Shown: piece by piece, positions 7,751 through 14,142 of the stretch
How positions within the stretch are numbered: position 1 is the stretch's first letter
How the letters are laid out: every line of letters begins with the position of its first letter
NCBI GenBank assembly: GCA_903835145.1
Contig: CAILMA010000551.1
Coordinates: 1-14,142, forward strand
Source of the DNA: an uncultured Bacteroidota bacterium
GTDB lineage: Bacteria > Bacteroidota > Bacteroidia > Chitinophagales > Chitinophagaceae
Reading direction: 5' to 3'
Length of the DNA: 14,142 nt
Program-made: the position numbers and the translations under genes
Notes under the pieces: generated by a model
The model's database searches: none
Seen by the model: the letters and a program-made list of their open reading frames with translations, nothing else
Told to the model about the DNA's origin: nothing

Positions 7751-7839
7751 TATTTACTTCAGATTACATTGGTATTAGCCTGAAAAATAAGCAGCAGCAG
7801 TCTATTTTTCAGGCTAATTATATCCACAAAGTAAATATT
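7749..7839. repeat. Nested inverted repeats (perfect 16-bp inside perfect 11-bp)
   Basis: The inner arms are 7774-7789 (ATTAGCCTGAAAAATA) and 7803-7818, perfectly complementary over 16 bases around a 13-base loop that contains GCAGCAGCAG. The outer arms are 7749-7759 (AATATTTACTT) and 7829-7839, perfectly complementary over 11 bases. The structure lies in the divergent spacer, immediately upstream of the minus-strand promoter and about 270 bases upstream of dnaX. Neither side has a T-run after the stem and no gene ends here, so an ordinary terminator is unlikely. It could be an operator for a dimeric regulator or the remnant of a small palindromic element; the sequence does not decide between these. 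Confidence 0.75.
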
Positions 7840-8074
7840 GAGTAATAATTGTTCACTTTAATTTAATTTCTGGTTAATATTTTACGTCTGCCTACGAACA
7901 ATAGTATTCTTTTCTAAACCTGATTCCTTTTTCAAACTTTTCACACATTATATTTTCATTTGGCTGTTTTTAAGTAATTTGCTTCGGGTTTTGCAATCGG
8001 AATAGGGGATAGTACCGAATTTTTAGCCGGTATTGCGCCAGACGGGTTGATAAATCTAACAACACCAACAACTT

Positions 8075-8079
8075 AGGAG
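8075..8079 (+). promoter_or_regulatory. Shine-Dalgarno sequence of dnaX
   Basis: AGGAG lies 8 bases before the ATG at 8088. A strong Shine-Dalgarno is uncommon in Bacteroidota, and no other gene in this window has one as clear. It supports 8088 as the true start. Confidence 0.7.
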
Positions 8080-8087
8080 ACCAAAAA

Positions 8088-9911
8088 ATGAGTGAATATA
8101 TAGTATCGGCCAGGAAGTACCGCCCACAAACGTTTGATACGGTTGTGGGGCAGGAGCACATCACCACCACATTAAAAAATGCTATCCGCAACCAACATTT
8201 GGCACACGCCTTTTTGTTTTGCGGTCCGCGTGGCGTGGGTAAGACGACCTGTGCCCGAATTTTGGCAAAGACCATCAATTGCGAGCACCCCACCGAAGAT
8301 ATGGAAGCGTGCGGTGTTTGTGATATTTGCACGAGTTTCAAAAACAACACTTCCTTTAATGTTTTCGAGCTCGATGCCGCGAGCAATAACTCTGTGGACG
8401 ATATACGTGAGCTCACCAATCAGGTACGTTTCGCGCCGCAGCATGGCAGGTATAAAGTATATATAATAGATGAGGTTCATATGCTTAGTGCCTCTGCCTT
8501 CAATGCATTTTTAAAGATGCTCGAGGAGCCGCCGCCCTATGCTATATTTATATTAGCTACTACTGAGAAGCACAAGATTCTACCAACCATCCTCAGCCGC
8601 TGCCAGATATTTGAGTTCAAAAGGATTACCAATAATGATATTGTAGCCCACCTTGCCAGTATAGCCAGTAAGGAAGGTATGGTGGCACAGGAAGCCGCCT
8701 TGCACATTATTGCCCAGAAGAGCGAAGGCTGCATGCGTGATGCGCTTTCCATGCTCGATCGTATAGCCAGCTTTACGAACGGGATGCTTACCTACAATGG
8801 CACAATGGAGCACCTGAACCTGCTGGATGCTAATTTCTACTTCAGCCTTACCGATCATTTGCTTGCGCAAGATGTTGCGGGCACACTGCTGATGCTGGAC
8901 AAAGCAATAGAAAAAGGATTTGAGGGCGATGTGGTGATTAATGGCCTTGCCGAGCACCTACGCAACCTGCTTCTTTGTAAGGACAGCCGGATGGTGAAGT
9001 TGCTTGATGTGCCCAATGACCATAAACCTATTTATTATGAGAAGGCCAATCAATGTCCGCCATCGTTCATATTGACTTCACTGAACGTGCTTAACCAATG
9101 CGAGCTGGAATATAAAAATACCAACAATAAACGGCTGCACATAGAAATGTGCCTGATACGGTTGTGTTTTGTGCTTCAAGCCGTGGATGGCAAAAAGGCC
9201 GGTGAAATCAGCATGGATGCTGATAGTGAAAAAAAAAACTATAGTCCGGTAGCTGCACCTTTAAAAGCTGGATTGCCTGCCCCTCCGGAAATGACTCCGG
9301 CACCTGTGCAAACCTATGTACCTGCACCGCTGCCGGAAAGCAATTTCTTAAGTGAGTCAATCGTTGAAGTGACTAAACCTATTGCCAGTCAGCCAGTTGC
9401 GCAAAAAGATGTTGTAACGATAGCTCTCCCGGCACGGGCAGCAGCTGGCGGCGGAGCAACAAAAAAGCTGAGCAGGAGTTTGCTCGATGATCTTGACTCA
9501 GAGGTTGAAATAGTGCAGGCAGTAGCTCAAAAAGAGCTTATGCCCTCCGATGTATATGCTGTTTTTGAGGATTTCAAGCGCAATCTCCTGACAGAAAGCA
9601 AGGCAAGTATCCATGCCCAATTGTCTATCATGAAGGTGGAAGTGATGCTGCCAGATGAGATCAGGATTATTTCTCCCAGTGAACTCACCGATACCTATGC
9701 GCGCGACCAGCGCAGCGTGATGCTTGATTTTTTTCGGGAGAAACTTGGTGTAATGGTACGTATTACAACTGAGATTCAAATTGATGAGTCCACAGCGGAA
9801 AACCAAACTGAGAAAATACTCAGCAAAAGCGAGATGTATGAAGCTATGGCGCGCAAAAATCCCTTACTTTCAAAACTGCGGGAAGGACTGGCCATGCAGA
9901 TTGAACTTTAG
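8088..9911 (+). CDS. dnaX: DNA polymerase III subunit gamma/tau
   Basis: This is the clamp-loader ATPase of the replicative polymerase, 607 residues. The AAA+ core shows Walker A GPRGVGKT at 46-53, a zinc site C65, C75, C78, C81, Walker B VYIIDEVH at 124-131, sensor 1 ATTE at 157-160, the SRC arginine-finger motif at 170-172 and sensor 2 GCMRDALS at 214-221. Domain III, the oligomerisation part, ends near 366. A Pro/Ala-rich linker follows at about 385-420, then a tau-type C-terminal domain at about 485-560 that in other bacteria contacts the polymerase or helicase. An A10 run at 9229-9238, encoding part of Glu-Lys-Lys-Asn, marks the core/linker border, and both shifted frames stop at once, so a 384-387-residue gamma form is likely. 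The start is fixed by a good Shine-Dalgarno and the family N-terminus (SEYIVSARKYRP). No co-directional neighbour is close. Confidence 0.97.
   Translation: MSEYIVSARKYRPQTFDTVVGQEHITTTLKNAIRNQHLAHAFLFCGPRGVGKTTCARILAKTINCEHPTEDMEACGVCDICTSFKNNTSFNVFELDAASNNSVDDIRELTNQVRFAPQHGRYKVYIIDEVHMLSASAFNAFLKMLEEPPPYAIFILATTEKHKILPTILSRCQIFEFKRITNNDIVAHLASIASKEGMVAQEAALHIIAQKSEGCMRDALSMLDRIASFTNGMLTYNGTMEHLNLLDANFYFSLTDHLLAQDVAGTLLMLDKAIEKGFEGDVVINGLAEHLRNLLLCKDSRMVKLLDVPNDHKPIYYEKANQCPPSFILTSLNVLNQCELEYKNTNNKRLHIEMCLIRLCFVLQAVDGKKAGEISMDADSEKKNYSPVAAPLKAGLPAPPEMTPAPVQTYVPAPLPESNFLSESIVEVTKPIASQPVAQKDVVTIALPARAAAGGGATKKLSRSLLDDLDSEVEIVQAVAQKELMPSDVYAVFEDFKRNLLTESKASIHAQLSIMKVEVMLPDEIRIISPSELTDTYARDQRSVMLDFFREKLGVMVRITTEIQIDESTAENQTEKILSKSEMYEAMARKNPLLSKLREGLAMQIEL
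9228..9252 (+). promoter_or_regulatory. Probable slippage / frameshift site (A10) in dnaX
   Basis: G followed by ten A (9229-9238) is read as GAA AAA AAA AAC in the normal frame. With one extra A, reading continues AAA CTA TAG and stops at 9242-9244, giving 385 residues. With one A lost, it continues ACT ATA GTC CGG TAG and stops at 9250-9252, giving 387 residues. The site lies just after domain III, where E. coli (ribosomal frameshift) and Thermus thermophilus (slippage on an A-run) end their gamma forms. The mechanism here is inferred by analogy. Confidence 0.55.
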
Positions 9912-9913
9912 AT

Positions 9914-9960
9914 GAACAAAAATTTTGTTTGCTCGCTACTACCTCCGGGCAAAATTGTTC
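9914..9960 (+). terminator. Possible hairpin terminator after dnaX
   Basis: GAACAA plus TTTTG (9914-9927, with a three-A bulge) can pair with CAAAATTGTTC (9950-9960), leaving a 22-base loop. A T-rich stretch follows about 15 bases later. The hairpin begins 3 bases after the dnaX stop. The pairing is weak, AT-rich and bulged, so this is tentative. Confidence 0.28.
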
Positions 9961-9997
9961 AAGTGCGTATTGATTTTATTTTTTATCGGGGTCGATA

Positions 9998-10032
9998 TTT
10001 GTAAATAATGACGGAACAATTATTTATGTTTG
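9998..10032 (+). promoter_or_regulatory. Candidate promoter for the sulfite dehydrogenase genes
   Basis: TATGTTTG at 10025-10032 fits the -7 consensus TAnnTTTG exactly. TTTG at 9998-10001 lies 23 bases upstream, at the long end of accepted Bacteroidota spacing. Transcription would start near 10039, giving a leader of about 108 bases before the start codon at 10147. Confidence 0.4.
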
Positions 10033-10146
10033 TAGAAAATAAGCTATCTGTATCGCTAAAACGCATTAGGCAACAGTGTTTTTTTATTACCGGCCGCTTT
10101 CACGAATAGAATTTTTACTAACTTCAACCCAAACAACATTAGTAAA

Positions 10147-11370
10147 TTGAATTTCGAACAAACTATTTCCTCGCTTTGGCTGAAAAACACGCATTCTTGT
10201 TTTTTTTCACTTTTAATTGTTGTTGGCTGTTTTGCATTTTCATCCTGTCAAAATGAAACCGCGCCGGCTGCAAAAAAGCCAGAAGTGAAAATGGCAGTAT
10301 ATCCTGAGAAAAAGGAAATGATACTGCTTACCGACCGGCCGCCACAGTTGGAAACACCACTTAAGATTTTCCGGCAGGACTTTACTCCCAATGAGTATTT
10401 TTTTGTTCGCTGGCACATGTCCCAGATTGTAACTAAAATTGATATTGATACCTTTCATTTATACATAAAGGGTGCGGTGAACAAGCAATTGAGTTTCACA
10501 ATGAGCCAGTTGAAAAATGAGTTTCGGGCCGATTCTGTTGCCGCTCTGGCTATTTGTGCAGGTAATTCAAGAGCTACGTTCATACCCTGTGTGCCCGGTA
10601 GCCAGTGGCAAAATGGTGCGATGGGCAATGCACGCTGGAAAGGCGTGCGCTTAAAAGACCTGCTTGAAAAAGCCGGAGTCAATCCGAATGCAGTCGATGT
10701 AACTTTTCAGGGCATGGATATGCCACCTATGGCTGGTGTTCCTCCATTTATTAAAGCATTGCGTGTTGCGAGGGCGATGGATACCAATATAATAGTTGCC
10801 TACGAAATGAATGGAGCCCCGCTGCCTATGCTCAATGGTTACCCGCTCAAGTTAGTGGTGCCCGGCTGGTATGCTACATATTGGGTTGGAGCGCTCAATT
10901 ACATCAATGTAATGACCGATACCTTTAAAGGTTACTGGATGGCAAAAGCCTATCAGGTATCGAGTAACCCGGGTATGAATGAATCGCCCGATAATATATC
11001 TAAAGCAACGGTACCAATAACTAATATTAATCTTCATTCGATATTCGTGGAGCCAGACGCAACTCAACAGGTAGAAGCTGGGAAACATTTTACTGTTGAG
11101 GGCCTTGCTTTTAACGATGGCACGCCAATAAACAAAGTAGAATTGTCATTTGATGATGGTAGTTCATGGACCAATTGCCAGCTCAATCCGGAGCTCGGTA
11201 AGTTTGCCTGGAGGCGTTGGCACTACGATTGGGTACCGGCGAAAAAAGGGATTTACCACTTGTGCGTAAAAGCAACCGACGCAAATGGTAAAACACAGCC
11301 AGCGCAGCAATGGAACAAAAGCGGCTACGCCAGGGGCTTTATTGAACATTTAGATGTAAATGTGAACTAA
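10147..11370 (+). CDS. SorA-like sulfite dehydrogenase, molybdopterin subunit, lipoprotein
   Basis: This molybdenum enzyme of the sulfite oxidase family (407 residues) probably oxidises sulfite to sulfate outside the inner membrane. It starts at TTG 10147: no ATG occurs in frame between the stop at 10057 and codon 49, and only the early start keeps the export signal. Residues about 15-34 form a lipoprotein signal with lipobox FSSC and lipidation at Cys34. The Mo-cofactor domain covers about 70-265 (PNEYFFVRWHMS, AICAGNSRATF, YEMNGAPLPMLNGYPLKLVV, VPGWYATYWV). Cys137 in ICAGN is the expected Mo ligand. Residues about 285-407 form the Ig-like dimerisation domain (VELSFDDGSSW, HLCVKATDANGKTQP, GYARGFIEHLDV). 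A cytochrome c gene follows after 7 bases, as in SorAB, which supports electron transfer to cytochrome c. Sulfite as substrate is inferred from family and context. Confidence 0.85.
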   Translation: MNFEQTISSLWLKNTHSCFFSLLIVVGCFAFSSCQNETAPAAKKPEVKMAVYPEKKEMILLTDRPPQLETPLKIFRQDFTPNEYFFVRWHMSQIVTKIDIDTFHLYIKGAVNKQLSFTMSQLKNEFRADSVAALAICAGNSRATFIPCVPGSQWQNGAMGNARWKGVRLKDLLEKAGVNPNAVDVTFQGMDMPPMAGVPPFIKALRVARAMDTNIIVAYEMNGAPLPMLNGYPLKLVVPGWYATYWVGALNYINVMTDTFKGYWMAKAYQVSSNPGMNESPDNISKATVPITNINLHSIFVEPDATQQVEAGKHFTVEGLAFNDGTPINKVELSFDDGSSWTNCQLNPELGKFAWRRWHYDWVPAKKGIYHLCVKATDANGKTQPAQQWNKSGYARGFIEHLDVNVN

Positions 11371-11377
11371 TCAACTT

Positions 11378-11785
11378 ATGAAAAACAAGATACTCCGACT
11401 CTCCTTTATATTGTTTACTGCTGCCATTTACAGTTGCAAACACAGTGACGAAAAGCTCACGGGTGCGGCTCCAGTGATGAATACCCCTGCAAATACTTTT
11501 TCAGTGAACGGAGGCGTGCGTGAAATGAACATTAACTTTGAAAATCCTGAGTTTCCTCAGAAAGAAGGGCACGACCTTTTTGTATCTTATTGCGCCATGT
11601 GTCACTCTCTTCGCTATATAACCACGCAGCCCGATTTTCCAGCTAAAACCTGGAAGGCAGAAGTGAATAAAATGATTCACTCCTACAATGTACCCATTGA
11701 TTCTGTTACGGCACAGAAAATCACTGACTACCTGGTTTCGATAAAATCAAATGAAAAGGGCGATACGCACGCCGCCACAAAATAA
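11378..11785 (+). CDS. SorB-like monohaem cytochrome c lipoprotein
   Basis: This 135-residue c-type cytochrome probably takes electrons from the molybdenum subunit encoded just upstream. A lipoprotein signal covers residues 1-20 (ILFTAAIYSC, lipidation at Cys20). The single haem site is CAMCH at 72-76, with His76 as proximal ligand. Met99 (NKMIHSY) is the likeliest distal ligand, by its position in class I cytochromes. The C-terminal part (TAQKITDYLVSIK) fits the usual last helix. The gene starts 7 bases after its neighbour's stop without a clear Shine-Dalgarno, so the two are almost surely one transcript and translationally linked. The size is slightly above that of a soluble monohaem cytochrome because of the signal and a linker of about 40 residues. 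The partner assignment is inferred from order and from the known SorAB pair. Confidence 0.82.
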   Translation: MKNKILRLSFILFTAAIYSCKHSDEKLTGAAPVMNTPANTFSVNGGVREMNINFENPEFPQKEGHDLFVSYCAMCHSLRYITTQPDFPAKTWKAEVNKMIHSYNVPIDSVTAQKITDYLVSIKSNEKGDTHAATK

Positions 11786-11806
11786 GTTATGATTGCGACG
11801 GTTACC

Positions 11807-11859
11807 AACAGCCGAAAAACGATAAACTCACTCAAATATTCAATTAAATATTGGCTGTT
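11807..11859. terminator. Hairpin between convergent genes, possible shared terminator
   Basis: AACAGCC (11807-11813) pairs with GGCTGTT (11853-11859), and CC/GG just outside can add pairs across a two-base bulge. The loop is AT-rich and holds a second small AATATT/AATATT pairing. It sits between the ends of the cytochrome gene (plus) and the 95-aa gene (minus), overlapping the latter's stop codon. There is no strong T-run, so the call is tentative. Confidence 0.3.
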
Positions 11860-12145
11860 AAGGCAACACTACATTGATGCTTTTGTGAGTTGAGGTACTT
11901 TCAGGAAAAGTTTTCTCAAGAAACTTTCCACCGGCTTCCATCTGGTATTTTATCCATACTTCTTTCCTTATACCGTATTTAAACTTGCTGTCACCAAAAG
12001 CGGGCAACGAATGATGGTATTTTTTGATGAGCGTTTCGCCGCCACTGTTTAAAAGATCCTTCCTCAGCAGGGTAGTCACATCTCTGTCAAAAGTGGAAGG
12101 AGTATTAATTTGCCTGAAACGGGCATCGCAGATAATCAACGGCAT
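11858..12145 (-). CDS. Conserved-looking small protein of unknown function (95 aa)
   Basis: I do not recognise this protein. It has no signal peptide or membrane segment, so a cytoplasmic place is likely. It is rich in charged residues, with basic stretches (TLLRKDLL, LIKKYHHSLPAFGD, FKYGIRKEVWIKY) and no Cys motif beyond a single Cys6. The codon use looks like that of its neighbours, and it fills a gap that would otherwise be about 580 bases, which supports a real gene. It is convergent with the cytochrome gene and divergent from the PolX/PHP gene. It could be a short stand-alone protein or the remnant of a longer one, as its start MPLIICDARF reads like the inside of a domain. No promoter box of the Bacteroidota type was found upstream. 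Confidence 0.6.
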   Translation of the reverse strand: MPLIICDARFRQINTPSTFDRDVTTLLRKDLLNSGGETLIKKYHHSLPAFGDSKFKYGIRKEVWIKYQMEAGGKFLEKTFPESTSTHKSINVVLP

Positions 12146-12371
12146 AGTTATTGTTTGAAGAGGGTGTAAGGTAGCGAAATTTAAGCAAACTTTTTAATAA
12201 TTAGTAAATACACTTATGATTTATGTTTTACGTGATTTCGGGTATTGGGTTTTAGAATTCACCCCTCTGGTATACTAATGATGCCTTTCGCTTGATTTTC
12301 TGTAAATATAGCCTCCCGGTATGGTAACGGCCTACCTATTTTCCATATTTTTACGGTTCATTCATTCTTTT

Positions 12372-14045
12372 ATGACCAACGACCAGGTAGCCGACCAATT
12401 CTCACTTTTATCAAAACTCATGGACATCCACGGGGAAAATAGCTTTAAATCTAAATCTTACGGTATTTCAGCGTTCAATATCGAAAAACTACCAAAGGAA
12501 ATAAGTGAGATGAGCGCACCTGAGCTTTTCAGCATGAAGGGAATAGGGGAGTCGACAGGTAAAAAAATACTTGACCTCATGAGCACTGGCAGACTTGCAG
12601 CTCTTGATGAAATCATATCAAAAACGCCGCCCGGAATACTCGATATGCTGCAAATAAAGGGCCTTGGCCCTAAAAAAATAGCAGTGATCTGGCAGGAGCT
12701 CGGTATAGAATCCATAGGTGAGTTGGAGTATGCATGTCAGGAAAACCGCCTCATAACATTAAAAGGATTTGGAGCCAAGTCGCAGGAAAGCGTATTGCAA
12801 AGCATCACCTACATTAAGCAAAATCAAGGTTACTTTCTTTGGGCGGAAGCCAATGCCATTGCAGCGAGCATAGTCGCTGGGCTATCTCAAACCTACGGGC
12901 TGAACACCTTAGTAACTGGTGCAGTGAGGCGACAAATGGACACTATTAATGTAATCGAATTTGTTAGTGAGTTAACGGGCCACCAACTGTCTGAATATTT
13001 CAATAAGATTGATGGAGCGACTGTTGATGACTTGGGCAATGATGAAATTAAAATACTCGTGCCAGCACAGCCTGAGTTTTTGTTTCATTTGGCGGGTACT
13101 AAAAGCTTTTACAAGACATTGTTTTTAACCACCGGAAGCGACGAGTTTTTAGCCGAATTCAATACCCGTTACCAACTTCCGGAGCATCCGACTTCGGAGG
13201 AAGAAATATTTACACATAATAAATTGCAATTCATACCGCCGGCCAGAAGAGAATTGCCGGCAATATTAGAGCAGGCAAGCCGGCATTCTTTACCCGAGCT
13301 CATTCAGAAAAGCAGCATAAAGGGAATCATACATTCGCATTCCAAATGGAGCGACGGTATGAGCACGATAGAAGAAATGGCACTGGCTGCAAGAGATCAG
13401 GGTTTTGAGTACCTGGTTTTGAGCGACCACTCCCAAGCCGCATTTTATGCTAATGGACTTACCCCTGACCGCATAGCGGCACAGCACATTGAAATTGACG
13501 CACTCAACGTTAAACTGGCACCATTCCGGGTGTTTAAAAGCATAGAGGCAGATATTCTTAATGACGGCAACCTCGATTACAGCCCACAGGTGCTTGCTAC
13601 GTTTGATCTGGTCATTGCCTCCGTACACAGCAATCTCAAAATGAGTGAAGAGAAGGCTATGGCAAGGGTTATGGCGGCGATAGCAAATCCTTATACTTCT
13701 ATCCTCGGGCATCCAACCGGCAGGCTGTTGTTATCAAGAAAGGGATACCCACTTGATCACAAGGCCATTATTGACGCATGCGTAGCGCATAACGTAGTGA
13801 TTGAGATAAACGCCCATCCGCGCCGCCTCGATCTGGATTGGCACTGGGTGGAGTATGCGCTGGAAAAAGGCGCTATGCTTTCCATAGACCCCGATGCACA
13901 CAGTATAACCGGATATAACGATATTCTTTATGGCGTAATGACTGCCCAAAAAGGAGGGCTCACAGCTGGCCGGAACCTCAGCAGTTTTTCGCTTGCCGAA
14001 TTTGAACATTTTATTCAGACGCAGAAAGACGGCAAGAAAAAATAG
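12372..14045 (+). CDS. PolX-like PHP-domain exonuclease with degenerate polymerase site
   Basis: This 557-residue, family-X-polymerase-like protein is of the bacterial type with a C-terminal PHP domain, linked in the family to base-excision and other DNA repair. I start it at ATG 12372 (MTNDQVADQFSLLSKLMDIHG), the usual family N-terminus. An ATG 17 codons earlier adds only a hydrophobic stretch. Residues 1-80 match the polymerase-beta N-terminal helical domain, with helix-hairpin-helix motifs at GIGESTGKK and IKGLGPKKI. The palm motif at 182-197 reads TGAVRRQMDTINVIEF where active enzymes have GS-x-RR...GDxD. Both catalytic Asp are missing (Val194, Glu196), and the third appears as Glu225. 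The PHP site looks complete: HSHS 321-324, SDG 327-329, SDHS 351-354, IEADI 391-395, SVHS 417-420, GHPTGR 446-451, EIN 478-480, DPDAH 506-510. Loss of polymerase activity with retained exonuclease is therefore the likely state. Confidence 0.85.
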   Translation: MTNDQVADQFSLLSKLMDIHGENSFKSKSYGISAFNIEKLPKEISEMSAPELFSMKGIGESTGKKILDLMSTGRLAALDEIISKTPPGILDMLQIKGLGPKKIAVIWQELGIESIGELEYACQENRLITLKGFGAKSQESVLQSITYIKQNQGYFLWAEANAIAASIVAGLSQTYGLNTLVTGAVRRQMDTINVIEFVSELTGHQLSEYFNKIDGATVDDLGNDEIKILVPAQPEFLFHLAGTKSFYKTLFLTTGSDEFLAEFNTRYQLPEHPTSEEEIFTHNKLQFIPPARRELPAILEQASRHSLPELIQKSSIKGIIHSHSKWSDGMSTIEEMALAARDQGFEYLVLSDHSQAAFYANGLTPDRIAAQHIEIDALNVKLAPFRVFKSIEADILNDGNLDYSPQVLATFDLVIASVHSNLKMSEEKAMARVMAAIANPYTSILGHPTGRLLLSRKGYPLDHKAIIDACVAHNVVIEINAHPRRLDLDWHWVEYALEKGAMLSIDPDAHSITGYNDILYGVMTAQKGGLTAGRNLSSFSLAEFEHFIQTQKDGKKK

Positions 14046-14079
14046 CTATCATTTTTTATGGAGTTGATGAAGTTTTAAT

Positions 14080-14142
14080 GTGAATAAAATACTTAAAGGA
14101 GTTTGCACGAATGGGTGGATAATTTTATTCATTCCCGTATCT
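14080..14142 (+). CDS. Possible start of a further gene, cut by the window end
   Basis: A GTG at 14080 opens 21 codons with no stop to the window end (reading NKILKGVCTNGWIILFIPVS after the first residue). The pattern, basic then hydrophobic, would suit a signal peptide or membrane anchor. It starts 34 bases after the PolX/PHP stop. There is no clear ribosome binding site, and 21 open codons are weak evidence. Confidence 0.25.
   Translation, partial: MNKILKGVCTNGWIILFIPVS

Larger units (their letters stand above)
7696..8087. other. Divergent intergenic region (392 bases)
   Basis: The spacer between the minus-strand 691-aa gene and plus-strand dnaX holds the minus-strand promoter (7719-7750), the nested inverted repeats (7749-7839) and the dnaX ribosome binding site (8075-8079). 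No full TAnnTTTG box was found on the plus strand ahead of dnaX. No convincing small gene or RNA gene was seen. The stretch 7840-7980 is AT-rich without clear structure. Confidence 0.6.

Noticed and set aside
7749..7839. An invertible (phase-variable) promoter flanked by inverted repeats, as known for Bacteroides capsule loci.
   Set aside because: The space between the inner arms is only 13 bases, and the promoter lies outside both repeat pairs, so inversion would not move it. No recombinase gene is nearby.
7993..8036. A possible leader hairpin ahead of dnaX (GCAA...TTGC around TACCG/CGGTA).
   Set aside because: Only nine pairs split by a 16-base bulge; too weak to call a regulatory element.
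12321..12371. A start 17 codons upstream for the PolX-like protein, adding a hydrophobic N-terminus.
   Set aside because: The family begins with the MTND-like helical domain. A membrane anchor is not expected for a DNA repair protein, and the extra residues look like chance coding.

Overview
The window looks like a chromosomal segment of a Bacteroidota bacterium, most likely in or near the Chitinophagales. Three things point there. Two large secreted proteins end in type IX secretion (Por) sorting domains with YPNP-type signatures. A CarboxypepD_reg-like protein sits at the left edge. The best promoter candidate matches the Bacteroidota form (TTTG, 20-base spacer, TAATTTTG) rather than the E. 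coli form. No rRNA, tRNA, CRISPR array, transposase or phage gene was seen.

Left part (1-7695), all on the minus strand. In the order of transcription it holds two adjacent paralogous secreted proteins (691 aa, then 914 aa). Each has a signal peptide, six NHL repeats, three or six cysteine-bearing Ig-like (BIG2-type) repeats, and a T9SS sorting domain. They are followed by an RsmB/NOP-family rRNA m5C methyltransferase, a VIT1/CCC1-family membrane metal transporter, and the N-terminal 218 residues of a CarboxypepD_reg-like secreted protein that runs off the window.

Centre (7696-8087): a 392-base divergent intergenic region with a clear Bacteroidota promoter for the 691-aa gene. Directly upstream of it is a perfect 16-bp inverted repeat nested inside an 11-bp inverted repeat.

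Right part (8088-14142), mostly on the plus strand. It holds dnaX (DNA polymerase III gamma/tau) and a two-gene unit for a SorAB-like sulfite dehydrogenase, in which both the molybdenum subunit and the c-type cytochrome have lipoprotein signals. A convergent 95-aa gene of unknown function comes next, then a PolX/PHP protein whose polymerase active site is degenerate while its PHP nuclease site looks intact.

The strongest observation is an A10 run in dnaX immediately after the clamp-loader core. Stop codons follow within a few codons in both alternative frames, which suggests that slippage makes a short gamma form. The degenerate PolX, the nested palindrome, and the 6+3 versus 6+6 domain layout of the secreted paralogues are also worth a look. 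I found no clearly new multi-gene system.
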